64,000 nucleotides of DNA from contig CAWKCP010000020.1 of the NCBI GenBank assembly GCA_963848115.1, positions 434,001 through 498,000 of the forward strand. Reading direction: 5' to 3'. The stretch is from JAWKOK01 sp963848115 (lineage in GTDB: Bacteria > Chloroflexota > Anaerolineae > Caldilineales > Caldilineaceae). The notes beneath the pieces were generated by a model. The model was not told where the DNA came from. It made no database searches and saw only the letters and a list, made by a program, of their open reading frames with translations. The first letter of the stretch is position 1. Every line of letters starts with the position of its first letter. This document shows, one piece after another, positions 39,148 to 48,678 of this stretch. Both the position numbers and the translations under genes were made by a program.

Positions 39148-40161
39148 ATGACGATGGATTATCAATTTGCATCACCCTGGATGTTCAGCCTGTTTCTGCT
39201 GATACCAGCCCTACTGATCTGGCAGCAGATGCGGGGCAGGCGAAGGGGCTCTGCCAGCCTGCGCTATTCAGACATCCGCATGGCAAAAGGCGGCCGTCGA
39301 TCGTGGCGTATTGCCCTGCGACCGGTGCTCTCGATTCTGCGCATGGCCGCCATCGCCGCCATAATCCTCGGCCTTGCCCGCCCTCAATCGATCCAATCTC
39401 GCCAGGTCATCAACGGCGAGGGCGTGGATATTGCGCTGGCGTTGGACATCTCCGGTAGCATGGCGTCGCTCGATTTTGAACCACAAAATCGACTGGAAGC
39501 GGCCAAGGAAGTCATCGATACCTTTGTCAGCGAGCGACAGTATGATCAGGTCGGGCTGGTGGTCTTTGCCAGCAACGCTTTCAATCAGAGCCCGCCGACT
39601 GTGGATCACAATGTGCTGCGGCGCATGTTGGACCAGACCAAGCTTGCTACCGAGCTTCAGATTGAAGACGGGACGGCGATCGGCATGGGTTTGGCCAATG
39701 CGGCCAACATGCTCAAGGACTCGGATGCCAAGAGCAAAGTAGTCATCCTGTTGACCGACGGCGTCAACAACGCCGGCCAGATCGACCCGGTGACTGCGGC
39801 CGAAGCAGCCTCAACATTGGGCATTAAGGTCTACACCATCGGTATGGGACGTCCCGGACAGGTTCCGGTCCCGGTTGTCGACACCTTTGGGCGAGAGCGC
39901 ATCGTGATGCAAGAGAGTACGCTCGACGAAGAGACCCTGACCCAGATCGCCGATGAGACCGGCGGCCGCTACTATCGGGCCGAGAACACCGAAGGACTGC
40001 GGGCAATCTATGATGAGATCAATTCGCTGGAGAAGTCTCAGATCGAAATTGAGACCTTCACCAACTACAGTGAACTTTTCGGTTGGATACTGGCCCCTGG
40101 ATTGGCCCTTCTGCTTGTTGAGATGTTTTTGAGACAGACGTTGTTTCGGACGGTACCTTAG
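39148..40161 (+). CDS. VWA-domain membrane protein (BatA-like)
   Basis: A 337-residue protein. Two membrane helices come first (MFSLFLLIPALLIWQQM, then about residues 55-75), then a VWA domain from about 90 with the metal site IALALDISGSMASLDFEPQN and DGTAIGMGLANAA, and a C-terminal helix (LFGWILAPGLALLLVEMF). This is the BatA/BatB layout, with the VWA domain outside. It is the first of a tandem pair with the gene at 40356. Confidence 0.93.
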   Translation: MTMDYQFASPWMFSLFLLIPALLIWQQMRGRRRGSASLRYSDIRMAKGGRRSWRIALRPVLSILRMAAIAAIILGLARPQSIQSRQVINGEGVDIALALDISGSMASLDFEPQNRLEAAKEVIDTFVSERQYDQVGLVVFASNAFNQSPPTVDHNVLRRMLDQTKLATELQIEDGTAIGMGLANAANMLKDSDAKSKVVILLTDGVNNAGQIDPVTAAEAASTLGIKVYTIGMGRPGQVPVPVVDTFGRERIVMQESTLDEETLTQIADETGGRYYRAENTEGLRAIYDEINSLEKSQIEIETFTNYSELFGWILAPGLALLLVEMFLRQTLFRTVP

Positions 40162-40170
40162 GAAGAGCGA

Positions 40171-40316
40171 GTGGCTGCGTACTGCGTACTACGTAATACT
40201 CTTGTGGAGACCATTCTGATCAATTTGATTCGTCTTGGTTTCGATATCGCCCAATCGAGATGGGCACACCGCCAACGAATCCTTACGCAGTAGGAAGTAC
40301 GTAGTACGTAGTACAT
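40171..40316. repeat. Inverted repeat, GTACTACGTA family
   Basis: GTGGCTGCGTACTGCGTACT with ACGTAAT (40171-40197) opposes TTACGCAGTAGGAAGTACGT, AGTACGTAGTAC (40283-40314). It fills the spacer between the two VWA genes. Confidence 0.85.
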
Positions 40317-40355
40317 ATCCAGTCGCAAGCAACACTATCACCTGGAACTACAACC

Positions 40356-41435
40356 ATGACCTTTGCAGAACCAATCTATCTATATTCGGCCCTCGTCCTG
40401 ATTCCGGCCTTGGCCCTCTTGATGGTCTATGCCAATCGCCGTCGCCACGCTGTGTTGGCCCGGTTGGGCAACCCGGTGCTGGTCAGACGGTTGGGCGCCT
40501 CCGTGAACTGGCGGGGACGACGTTGGAAGACGGGCCTCTGGTTCGCCTCCATTGTCCTGCTGCTCTTCTCGTTGGCACGACCTCAGTGGGGCGAAGATGT
40601 GCAGGTAATCGAGCGCACCGGCGTTCAGATTATGGTGGCGCTCGACGTCTCTGAGAGCATGCTGGCTGAGGACATCAAGCCCAACCGTCTGAGCCGCGCC
40701 AAGCTGGAAATCTCAGATCTCATGTCTCGCCTGGGCGGTGACGAAGTCGGCCTGGTGCTCTTCTCGGGCGCAAGCTTCATCCAGTTTCCGCTGACTTCGG
40801 ACTACACCACTGCCCAATCCTTCTTGGACGGCGCGCGGCCCGGCGTGATCTCAAGACCGGGCACCAATATTGGCGATGCCGTACGCACGGCCATGAGCGG
40901 CTTCGATGAGAACAGCAACAGCCAGCGGGTGATTGTGTTGATCACCGACGGTGAGGCCCACGACGCCGAGGCCATGACAGCTGTGCAACAGGCCGCTGAC
41001 GAGGGCATCATCTTCTACACCATCGGGTTCGGCTCGCCTGAGGGCGTGCCCATTCCGGAGACCGACCCGGCCGGCAACGTGATCGGCTATAAGACCGACC
41101 GCAACGGTCAGACGGTGCTCTCTCGCCTGGATGAAAAGACATTGCAGACCATCGCTGCGACCGGCAACGGCCAGTTCTATCGGGCTGCGGCCAGTGGCGC
41201 CGAGTTGGACGCACTGGTTGGCGAACTGAACCGGCTCCAACAGGGCGAGATCGGCTCACAGTTGGAGGTACGACGCATTGAACGATATCAGATCTTTCTA
41301 GCGCTTGCGCTGGTCATTCTGGTCATCTCAATGCTCATACCGGACCGTGTGAGCAACCGCAAGATGGCGCAACGCCGCAACGTGATGATGGGCGAAAGTC
41401 TGATGCCGCGCGAAAAAAGGGAAGTGGCAGCATGA
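40356..41435 (+). CDS. VWA-domain membrane protein (BatB-like)
   Basis: A 359-residue paralogue of the preceding VWA protein. It has N-terminal helices (YLYSALVLIPALALLMVYAN and near 60), the metal site MVALDVSESMLAEDIKPNRL, TNIGDAVRTAMSGF, and a C-terminal helix (YQIFLALALVILVISMLI). The Glu in DVSES still fits a DxSxS motif. The stop overlaps the start of the TPR lipoprotein gene by four bases (ATGA), showing translational coupling. Confidence 0.93.
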   Translation: MTFAEPIYLYSALVLIPALALLMVYANRRRHAVLARLGNPVLVRRLGASVNWRGRRWKTGLWFASIVLLLFSLARPQWGEDVQVIERTGVQIMVALDVSESMLAEDIKPNRLSRAKLEISDLMSRLGGDEVGLVLFSGASFIQFPLTSDYTTAQSFLDGARPGVISRPGTNIGDAVRTAMSGFDENSNSQRVIVLITDGEAHDAEAMTAVQQAADEGIIFYTIGFGSPEGVPIPETDPAGNVIGYKTDRNGQTVLSRLDEKTLQTIAATGNGQFYRAAASGAELDALVGELNRLQQGEIGSQLEVRRIERYQIFLALALVILVISMLIPDRVSNRKMAQRRNVMMGESLMPREKREVAA

Positions 41436-42441
41436 AGAAAGCACTGATAACAATCGCATTTTCCGGCCTTTTGATGACCGCATGCGGCTCCGGAGCCGAA
41501 AAACTGAACGAGGCCGGCAACACGGCTTTTGCCGAGCAGGATTATGCAGCCGCTGTGGCGAAATATCAGGAGGCCGTCGCCGCCGACGCCGAGCTGGCAG
41601 CGCCGCTCTATAACACGGCAGGGGTTCTCTACCGCCAGGAAGTCTACGATCAGGTGCCCGCTGCATTGCAGGTCGCCATGGTGATCGCTGACGAAACCTT
41701 GACCCAGCAGAGCCACTACAACCTGGGCAACTCGCTCTTTAAGACCGAGGACTATGCGGGCGCGGCCGAAGCTTATAAAGAGGCGCTGCGCTACAACCCA
41801 CAGGATCTGGATGCCAAGGTCAACCTCGAACTTTCGCTGAAACAGTTGCAGGAGCAGCAAGAGCAAGAGCAGAGCAGGAAGAACAGCAGAACGAAGAGAA
41901 CCAGGACCAGCAAGAGCAGAACCAAGAGCAGCAGCAGGAAAGCCAGGACCAACAGGATCAGCAAGAACAACAGGGCGAGCAGGAACAGCAAGAGCAGGAA
42001 GGCTCAGAAGGCCAGGATAGCCAAGAAAACCAGGATGCAGAGCAGGAGCCTGGTGAACAGGATCAGGAAGGCGACGGCCAGCAGGGCGAGCAAGAGCAAG
42101 AGGAGCCAAATCAGGAGCCAGGCGATCAGGAGCAAGATGAATCCCAGGAGCCGGAACAAGACGATCCGCAAGAAGGCCAGGACGGTGAAGATTCCCCGGA
42201 TGAAGATCAGGAGTCTGACCCTCAGGAGCCAGGCGATTCCGGCAGTGAACCAGGTGACGAACTTGAAGAGCCGCAGCAACCACAGCCCGGCATGGGCCAG
42301 CTCGCTGAGCAGCTTGAAGGCCTCAGTGAAGAACAGGCCCGCCAACTGCTGCTCGCCGCCGCACAGGGGACCGAAACGCTGCAAGAGTATCTTCAGCAGA
42401 TCTACGTCTTCCCTCCGGAAAGTGTCGAGCAGGATTGGTAG
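41432..42441 (+). CDS. TPR lipoprotein with long acidic Gln/Glu tail (BatC/E-like), frameshifted
   Basis: Signal peptide with lipobox (LLMTACGSG), then TPR repeats to about residue 140 (YNLGNSLFKTEDYAGAAEAY). The uninterrupted frame then becomes Arg/Ser/Lys-rich, but from about 41870 the neighbouring frame reads an acidic tail of EQ, QD and EPGDQ repeats followed by a conserved-looking end (QLAEQLEGLSEEQARQLLLA, then EQDW and TAG at 42439-42441). Adding one G at about 41872 joins them. TPR proteins of Bat clusters normally carry such acidic tails, so the Arg-rich version is an artefact of the shift. Confidence 0.85.
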
Positions 42442-42620
42442 GGTGCACGTGCGGTCTAAGCGACCCCACACGCAGAACTCACTTTGCCCTAATTTGTTGT
42501 ATCTACACTGTCCGAGAGACAAAATGCTCATTCGACAGAGATGCGTCCGACCAGCAACTTTCTACCGAATTGTTGGCGCATAACACATCGATCCGTCGAT
42601 GAGAGTAGGAGAATTGACCG

Positions 42621-44456
42621 ATGAGAAAAGCCATGCGGATCCTGGGCCAGTCGCTCACGATACTCGCACTCATCTTCATAACCAGATTTGCAGAGAACGG
42701 CTCTGCATTGGCACAGACAACTGAGCCGATCGTCGCCGGCGTCGACAAACTTGAGCTGAGTACGGACGACATTTTGACATTGACGGTCGTTGTCGATGTC
42801 GCGAATCAAAATATTCCTCAGCCGGAGTTGCCTAGTTTGGACGGTTTTTCTATCGTCGGAAACAGCACTTCGACGCAGATGAGCATTATCAATGGCTCCA
42901 TCAGCAACAATGTGATGTACAGCTACCGTTTGCAGCCATACCGAGCGGGCACGCTCACCATTGACCCGGTCAAGCTAACCCTGGACGGCCAGACCTTTCT
43001 CACCGATCCCATCAACATTGAAGTGACGCAAGGGTCCGGGCAGACCCAGAGGCCGAGCCAAAGTCAGCAGGACTTCAAAGCGCCTTCATCACTGGGGGAC
43101 AATGACGTTTTTGTTGAAGCCTATGTGGATAACCCTGAGCCTTATGTGGGTGAACAGATCAACTACATCTTCCGCTACTACGAAGCGCTGGATTCCATGC
43201 GCCTGCCCAGTATCTTCGGCGGTCAGCCCGACTACGAGCCGCCCGCACTGACAGGCTTCTGGGCCGAAGGGGACATCGACGTTACCAGCTATCGGGTTTC
43301 GGCCAATGGACGCATCTATACCGTGACCGAGTTGACCCAGGTTCTCTTTCCCACTGATGAGGGCCAGGAGAGCATCGCCCCCGCCCGCATTACGATTTCG
43401 AGCAGCGGTCTGCGCAATGATTCCATACTGGATACTGACGAGGTTCTGGTCGACGTACAACCATTGCCCGCAGGCGCACCTGAGAGCTTCACCGGCGCTG
43501 TCGGCCAGTTCAACATCCAGGCGGCGTTGGACAATACTCAGACCCGCGTCGATGAACCGGTCACACTCAAGGTCACAGTTACAGGGCAGGGCAACATCAG
43601 CACAGCGTCTGACCCTGTCTGGCCGGAGATCGATGGCTGGCGTATCTTTGACGCCGATTCTACACTCAGCACCCAAGTCGAGAATGGCCTGGTGAGCGGA
43701 ACACACACATATGAGCGGCTGATGGTGCCGACCACCGCCGGCCAGTTCACTGTGCCGTCCATCGACTATACCTACTACGATCCGGCGCTTGACCAGTACA
43801 TCACCACTTCAACTGAGCCGATAGCCGTCATCGTCGCACCCGGACTTGGCGTCCCAGCAGCCATCATGGCAGCCGGCTCTACAGAAAATGGGACAGATGA
43901 TCTGGCAGCACTGACCGCCGATGACATTGATTCAATGCTCGTTGCCAGTCTGAAGCCGGCGCCGATCGTGTTGGAGACCATCAACGCTCCGTTGACCGCT
44001 CAGGCCTGGTACTGGTTGCTCTGGGGCCTACCGCTGGCCGTCCTAGCCGGCGGATTTGTCTGGCAACGCCGTCACGACCATTTGGAACAGAATGCCGGTT
44101 CGTTGCGTAGTTCCCGGGCTCGCAAGGAGGCCCACAAGGCCATTGCCGTGGTGCGAAAGCGGCGAGCCAAAGGTCAGGGGCTCGGGCCTGATAAATTTGT
44201 GGCAGCAGGAGATATTCTGACCGAGTATCTGTCCGCCAAGCTGCAAAAGCCGGTGGGCGGTATGACCAATACCGCGATTACGGAAGCAATGCGCGATCAT
44301 GGCGCAAATGATGAGTTGATCCGGTGCTCGCTGGACTGTCTAGATAACAACGAGCACAACCTCTACAGTCCTGCCGGCATTATTGTTGCCACGCCCGCTC
44401 AGTTGTTGGACGAGGCTGAAGCGCTGGTCAATGAGTTGGATGTCGTGCTGACCTAG
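42621..44456 (+). CDS. BatD-like oxygen-tolerance protein
   Basis: A 611-residue membrane protein. A signal sequence (residues 1-33) precedes several immunoglobulin-like beta domains with the BatD signature DILTLTVVVDVANQNIPQPE, FSIVGNSTSTQMSIINGSIS, YVDNPEPYVGEQINYIFRYY and DEPVTLKVTVTGQGNIST. A membrane helix lies near residue 460 (WYWLLWGLPLAVLAGGFVWQ), then a cytoplasmic helical domain. Likely assembles with the two VWA proteins at the membrane; named for the aerotolerance operon but its role here is unknown. Confidence 0.92.
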   Translation: MRKAMRILGQSLTILALIFITRFAENGSALAQTTEPIVAGVDKLELSTDDILTLTVVVDVANQNIPQPELPSLDGFSIVGNSTSTQMSIINGSISNNVMYSYRLQPYRAGTLTIDPVKLTLDGQTFLTDPINIEVTQGSGQTQRPSQSQQDFKAPSSLGDNDVFVEAYVDNPEPYVGEQINYIFRYYEALDSMRLPSIFGGQPDYEPPALTGFWAEGDIDVTSYRVSANGRIYTVTELTQVLFPTDEGQESIAPARITISSSGLRNDSILDTDEVLVDVQPLPAGAPESFTGAVGQFNIQAALDNTQTRVDEPVTLKVTVTGQGNISTASDPVWPEIDGWRIFDADSTLSTQVENGLVSGTHTYERLMVPTTAGQFTVPSIDYTYYDPALDQYITTSTEPIAVIVAPGLGVPAAIMAAGSTENGTDDLAALTADDIDSMLVASLKPAPIVLETINAPLTAQAWYWLLWGLPLAVLAGGFVWQRRHDHLEQNAGSLRSSRARKEAHKAIAVVRKRRAKGQGLGPDKFVAAGDILTEYLSAKLQKPVGGMTNTAITEAMRDHGANDELIRCSLDCLDNNEHNLYSPAGIIVATPAQLLDEAEALVNELDVVLT

Positions 44457-44481
44457 CTGAGCAAGCTTTAGAGAGAGAATC

Positions 44482-45333
44482 ATGAGACGGTTTCAAGCGT
44501 TTTTCCTTATCAGTTTGACGGTCATTGCGCTAATGGTCACCGTTGTCGCAGCAACGGAAGCGGCGACCACTATGTCGCCTTCCGCCGACAGCCAACAGGC
44601 CATGCAGACAGCTGAACAACTCTATCGAAAGGGCCAATATGCGCTGGCGGCCGAGACCTATCAGCAGGTGGCAGATCAGGGCTTTGCGGATAGCGCGCTC
44701 TACTACAATTTAGGGCTAAGCCATCTACGGGCAGGAGACCTGGGACGAGCGCTCTGGGGCCTTCGCCTGGCCCAACAGATGGAGCCGCGGGACGAGAGCA
44801 TCCAGGAAATGTTGGCGGAAGTACGCGCTCAAATCGCAGAGAGCGCCTCTGCCAGTGACGAGACGTTGGGCGCCATCATGGAGGCCACCGGCGGCAGCGC
44901 CATCTACCAGATCGCCGATCTGACAACAAACCTGTTCACCCTCAATGAACTGGCATTGATGGCGCTGGGACTGTGGACATTCTTTGCGCTACTGCTCCTC
45001 GTCCGTGTACTGCGTGTACAAAACCGATTCCTGCGTCGATTTTCAAGGATCGCAGCGCCCATCGTCGGCCTGGCGCTGATTGTCACCGGTCTGACCTTGG
45101 GCAGTCGGATGGTTCAGTATCACGGTCTGACCGAGGCTGTTGTCGTTGCCGACAGCGTCGAATTGAACAGCGGGCCCGGCGCGGAATATGGATCGCGCCT
45201 AGTCCTACCTTCCGGCGCAGAAGTCAACGTGTTGGAGGAACGAGGTGACTGGGTCAATGTCATGCTGGACGGAAACGGTCCGACCGGCTGGGCTCCCGCA
45301 GATGCCGTGGCCACACTACGTCTAAAGGGATAA
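44482..45333 (+). CDS. TPR and SH3 membrane protein (BatE-like)
   Basis: A signal helix is followed by TPR repeats (AEQLYRKGQYALAAETYQQV, YYNLGLSHLRAGDLGRALWG) to about residue 115, two membrane helices about 150-205, and a C-terminal SH3b domain (DSVELNSGPGAEYGSRLVLP, VNVLEERGDWVNVMLDGN). BatE-like proteins with this layout close the membrane complex. AGAGAG precedes the ATG. The next spacer of 187 bases shows no gene. Confidence 0.9.
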   Translation: MRRFQAFFLISLTVIALMVTVVAATEAATTMSPSADSQQAMQTAEQLYRKGQYALAAETYQQVADQGFADSALYYNLGLSHLRAGDLGRALWGLRLAQQMEPRDESIQEMLAEVRAQIAESASASDETLGAIMEATGGSAIYQIADLTTNLFTLNELALMALGLWTFFALLLLVRVLRVQNRFLRRFSRIAAPIVGLALIVTGLTLGSRMVQYHGLTEAVVVADSVELNSGPGAEYGSRLVLPSGAEVNVLEERGDWVNVMLDGNGPTGWAPADAVATLRLKG

Positions 45334-45520
45334 CGGCTCACTATATTGAATCCACAACGAGATCATATCTTATGGGTTTGCTTGATGCTCTTCAAGCACC
45401 TGCGGGTGGCACGCTTACTGTACAACAGCGTGTCTCTGTGGTAGATCTGGTAATACATTGGAAAGACAAGCGAACTGGGAACAATGGTGATTCAAATCAT
45501 GAATCAAGGGATAAAAAAGA

Positions 45521-46858
45521 ATGAATAGATTAGCTAAAGTATCGCTGGCCACCGTCATGGTGCTTTTCGTAGCGCTGGTTGCTTTTGGCAGCGGCGTACT
45601 ATTCTCGTCGTCAGCGTCGATGGCATTTGCACAAGGCGGGCTCACGACGCCGGCCGGTACGCCGGACGAAATCCCGGAAGAGTTCAATACCTTCTGGGAG
45701 GCCTGGCAGATTGTCAACGAGCGGTTTGTCGATCAAGATGCGCTGGATCCGACCGAACTCACCTATGGCGCCATTGAGGGCATGTTGAAAGCGCTCGGCG
45801 ATGAGGGCCACACCGCCTTCATGACCCCCAAAGAACTAGAATATCAGCGCTCTGACATCTCCGGCACCTTTTCCGGCATCGGTGCACGCCTGGGTGTCAA
45901 GGACGGCATGCCGATGATCGTGGCGCCGTTTGATGGTTCCCCGGCCGACCGGGCCGGCGTCAAGGCCGGCGATATCATCATGGCGGTCGACGGCGAAGAT
46001 ACGGCCACCTGGGATCTGGGCGACGTCGTCGACAACATCCGTGGTCCTAAGTCGACAGAGGTTGTCTTGACGCTCTTACGTTTGGATGGTGAAAACAGCG
46101 AGAGCCTGGATGTCTCAATCATCCGAGATGACATTGAAGTACCGGCGGCCGAGTGGGGCATGATTCCGGGCACAAACGTCGGTCTGCTGCGACTGAGCCA
46201 GTTCAGCGCCAACGCCACCGACAATTTGAAGGAAGCCATTGCCGAAGCTGAAGAATCCGGCGCCGAGGCCTTCATTCTCGATGTTCGCAACAACCCCGGC
46301 GGGCTGCTGGATCAGGCCGTCAAGGTCACCAGCCAGTTTCTGGATAGCGGCAACGTTCTGCAGGAAGAAGATTCCAACGGCAAGCGACGTGTCTACGCCG
46401 TACGCAAGGGCGGCGTTGCCACCGACATCCCGTTGGTCGTCCTGATCAGCCCTGGGACGGCCAGTTCCGCAGAGATTCTAGCCGGTGCGATTCAGGATTA
46501 TGATCGTGCCACGGTCATCGGTGAGACGACCTTTGGCACCGGTACCGTGCTGGAGCCCTTCACGCTTGATGATGGATCGGCGCTGCTGCTGGGCACTCGT
46601 CAGTGGCTGACCGGCGAAGGGCGCCTGATTCGCAAGCAGGGTATCGCGCCCGATATCGAAATTGACCTGCCCATCACGGCCGACCTGATCACCGTCGGCG
46701 AGTTGGAAGAGTTGACCATTGACGAACTGCTGGCAAGCGAAGACTTGCAGATGCTCGAGGCGCTCAAGGTACTGGACGCACTGCCCGAGTCCGACAGCGT
46801 CATTGAATCAGAAACAGCGGTCGATGCCGATGATGCCGCGGTTGTCGAAAAGAAGTAG
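45521..46858 (+). CDS. S41 C-terminal processing peptidase, catalytic Lys apparently replaced
   Basis: A 445-residue protein with signal anchor, an N-terminal helical segment (EEFNTFWEAWQIVNERFVDQ), a PDZ domain about 110-190 (MIVAPFDGSPADRAGVKAGD), and an S41 catalytic domain. The Ser segment is SPGTASSAEILAGAIQDYDR. Twenty-five residues after the presumed nucleophile, where CtpA has Lys (TFGKG), the sequence reads GETTFGTGTVLEPF with Thr. This may be a subfamily with changed catalysis or an inactive form. It may belong with the Bat cluster, since it ends the run of plus-strand genes. Confidence 0.9.
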   Translation: MNRLAKVSLATVMVLFVALVAFGSGVLFSSSASMAFAQGGLTTPAGTPDEIPEEFNTFWEAWQIVNERFVDQDALDPTELTYGAIEGMLKALGDEGHTAFMTPKELEYQRSDISGTFSGIGARLGVKDGMPMIVAPFDGSPADRAGVKAGDIIMAVDGEDTATWDLGDVVDNIRGPKSTEVVLTLLRLDGENSESLDVSIIRDDIEVPAAEWGMIPGTNVGLLRLSQFSANATDNLKEAIAEAEESGAEAFILDVRNNPGGLLDQAVKVTSQFLDSGNVLQEEDSNGKRRVYAVRKGGVATDIPLVVLISPGTASSAEILAGAIQDYDRATVIGETTFGTGTVLEPFTLDDGSALLLGTRQWLTGEGRLIRKQGIAPDIEIDLPITADLITVGELEELTIDELLASEDLQMLEALKVLDALPESDSVIESETAVDADDAAVVEKK

Positions 46859-46875
46859 TCGAAACAGGCCCGATC

Positions 46876-46909
46876 GAAAAGAGGCGGGACAGCTGTCCCG
46901 CCTCTTTTC
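46876..46909 (+). terminator. Perfect bidirectional terminator hairpin
   Basis: GAAAAGAGGCGGGACAG pairs perfectly with CTGTCCCGCCTCTTTTC, giving a 17-bp palindrome with A-run and T-run ends that suit termination from both strands. It lies between the plus-strand S41 gene and the convergent PH-domain gene; the outer AGGCCC and GGGCCT extend it further. Confidence 0.9.
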
Positions 46910-46973
46910 TATTGGGCCTGTTGGCGCTTACCGCTTGAATCGGAAACAAAATGGTTGAAAGCAGATCGATCTT

Positions 46974-47528
46974 CTATTGCGCTTTCTGGATCTCAAGAAT
47001 CATCTTGTAAACGCGCGTGACATCCGGAATCAGCTCGAACTGAGGCGGCATTTGATACATTGCACCGGGCCAATGCATCCCCTGGTACATTCTTGCGTAC
47101 GCTGGGACTGCGCCAAAGGTGATCGTGCCCTTCCCATCACCTCTCTGGCTCATCGTGATATCACTGGCCGTTCGCAGATTGAGACTCTTTGTCTCGCTGC
47201 GCAAGAGACCTGAGATTATGATGACCCGCTCATTCGTGAGCCCATAGTAAGTATTGCGACGGACATAGGAATCCACAAAAAATCGGCCTACCGTGATGTA
47301 GATTCCGACTAGGACAAATGGGATGCCCCAGATCCCGAAACAGCCAATCCCTCCGGCCAGAACCGCCAGCTCCCAAGTAAATGCAAACCCGGCCCAGACC
47401 AGGCTGAACGGAACCAAGAAGATGTCTGAGGTGCGGAAAACCAGACCCTGACGAGGACGTCCTGACCACAGAAGATTTTCGTGGCTACTGATTTCGTTCT
47501 GGATCGGTAGGAAGTTATGAGACAACAT
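46974..47528 (-). CDS. Membrane protein with bacterial PH domain
   Basis: About 184 residues from the ATG at 47528 (MLSHNFLPIQNEISSHENLL); the frame is open to 47567. The opening HENLLWSGRPRQGLVF, two membrane helices (IFLVPFSLVWAGFAFTWELA and the following CFGIWGIPFVLVGIYITVG) and the C-terminal domain with YYGLTNERVIIISG and SLNLRTASDITMSQRGDGKG match bPH-domain proteins. No function is known beyond membrane binding. It is not linked to a neighbour by close spacing. Confidence 0.85.
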   Translation of the reverse strand: MLSHNFLPIQNEISSHENLLWSGRPRQGLVFRTSDIFLVPFSLVWAGFAFTWELAVLAGGIGCFGIWGIPFVLVGIYITVGRFFVDSYVRRNTYYGLTNERVIIISGLLRSETKSLNLRTASDITMSQRGDGKGTITFGAVPAYARMYQGMHWPGAMYQMPPQFELIPDVTRVYKMILEIQKAQ

Positions 47529-47736
47529 CGAATGCAACCTCAACTTTCGCCTAACAGGAAGCGCCAATCACCAATAAATGGTAGATCGGCCAAGGCGAAA
47601 GTCCCTGACAACCACATGACATTCCGATGACACTGGAATTGTGGGCAGTAGGAGAAGAGGGTGCGTAATTCACGCTGGGAGCGAGGCCGCACACGTGCCG
47701 ACACACTGAATCGCATCCGAGCAGAGGGTGCGGACC

Positions 47737-48678
47737 TCAATAATTCGTGATCAACAACTCGGGTATCTTGCCGCGCTTTCGAGCGTTGGTGTTGATCATG
47801 CGGCTGGCATGGACCCGGTGGATGTTGTAGCCGGCGTAACACGCCTCAAAGAAGTCGTCGTCGGGGACGAGATGAGTCGGGTCCGAGTTGCTCAGCATGA
47901 GCTTGGCCCTGCACGTTCGATCCAGCCTAGCGAAGAACTCAGAAAGGGCGATCTGGTCGGCATCACCAAAGCGCCGGGTTGAGTAGGAGGTAAAGCTGGA
48001 GGTGGCACTGATGGGGCGGTAAGGCGGATCGAAGTAGACAAAGGTCCGGTCATCGATATATTGCTCACAGGCCTGGAACGGTCCTACGTGGAGGCTCGCC
48101 ATCTGTAGCAATGAAGAGACATGCAGGATATTCTGCTCGTCCAGAATAGCCGGGCGCTTGTATCGACCAAACGGCACGTTGAACATTCCCTTCGAATTGA
48201 CCCGAAAGAGACCATTGTAGCAGGTCTTGTTCAGAAAGATCATGAAGGCTGTCCGCTCAATCCAAGCGTCGGAGAATGGTTGATAGTCGACCTCATCGCG
48301 CTGGCCGTTGTAGGCATCGCGGATTCCATAATAAAAATGCTCGCGCCGATCATCGTTCAATGCGTAGTAGTGCGCGTGGAGCTGACTCAAACGCTCGATA
48401 AGCTCTTGGGGCTTCTGCTGTACAACCCGATAGGCTAGAATCAACTCATTGTTGATGTCGAACAACACGGCTTCGGCGATCGAGAAACGCTGCACAACGT
48501 CGAGAAAGACCGCACCGCCGCCCAGGAAGGGCTCAACATAGCGATTGATCTCGCCGCTGGCTAGTTGGTGGGGATAGTGAGACGCATACTGGGCGAGAAG
48601 TTGTGTCTTCCCACCTGCCCATTTGAGGAACGGCCTGGCTTTTCGGCTAGCGATCTGTTTCGGGCGAACTTGTGTCAT
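47737..48678 (-). CDS. DNA adenine N6-methyltransferase (D12 class, Dam-like)
   Basis: A 313-residue D12-class enzyme. Motif I is PFLKWAGGKTQLLAQY, the catalytic motif is VYFDPPYRPISATSSF, and CYNGLFRVNSKGMFNVPFGR is typical of Dam/M.DpnII relatives. No restriction gene is visible nearby. Its ATG overlaps the stop of the preceding methyltransferase by four bases (ATGA), so both are coupled. Target sequence cannot be read from the protein. Confidence 0.93.
   Translation of the reverse strand: MTQVRPKQIASRKARPFLKWAGGKTQLLAQYASHYPHQLASGEINRYVEPFLGGGAVFLDVVQRFSIAEAVLFDINNELILAYRVVQQKPQELIERLSQLHAHYYALNDDRREHFYYGIRDAYNGQRDEVDYQPFSDAWIERTAFMIFLNKTCYNGLFRVNSKGMFNVPFGRYKRPAILDEQNILHVSSLLQMASLHVGPFQACEQYIDDRTFVYFDPPYRPISATSSFTSYSTRRFGDADQIALSEFFARLDRTCRAKLMLSNSDPTHLVPDDDFFEACYAGYNIHRVHASRMINTNARKRGKIPELLITNY

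Noticed and set aside
41288..42283. Minus-strand frame rich in Leu, Pro, Ala
   Set aside because: It is the complement of the BatB end and the Gln/Glu repeat; low complexity arises from the repeat.
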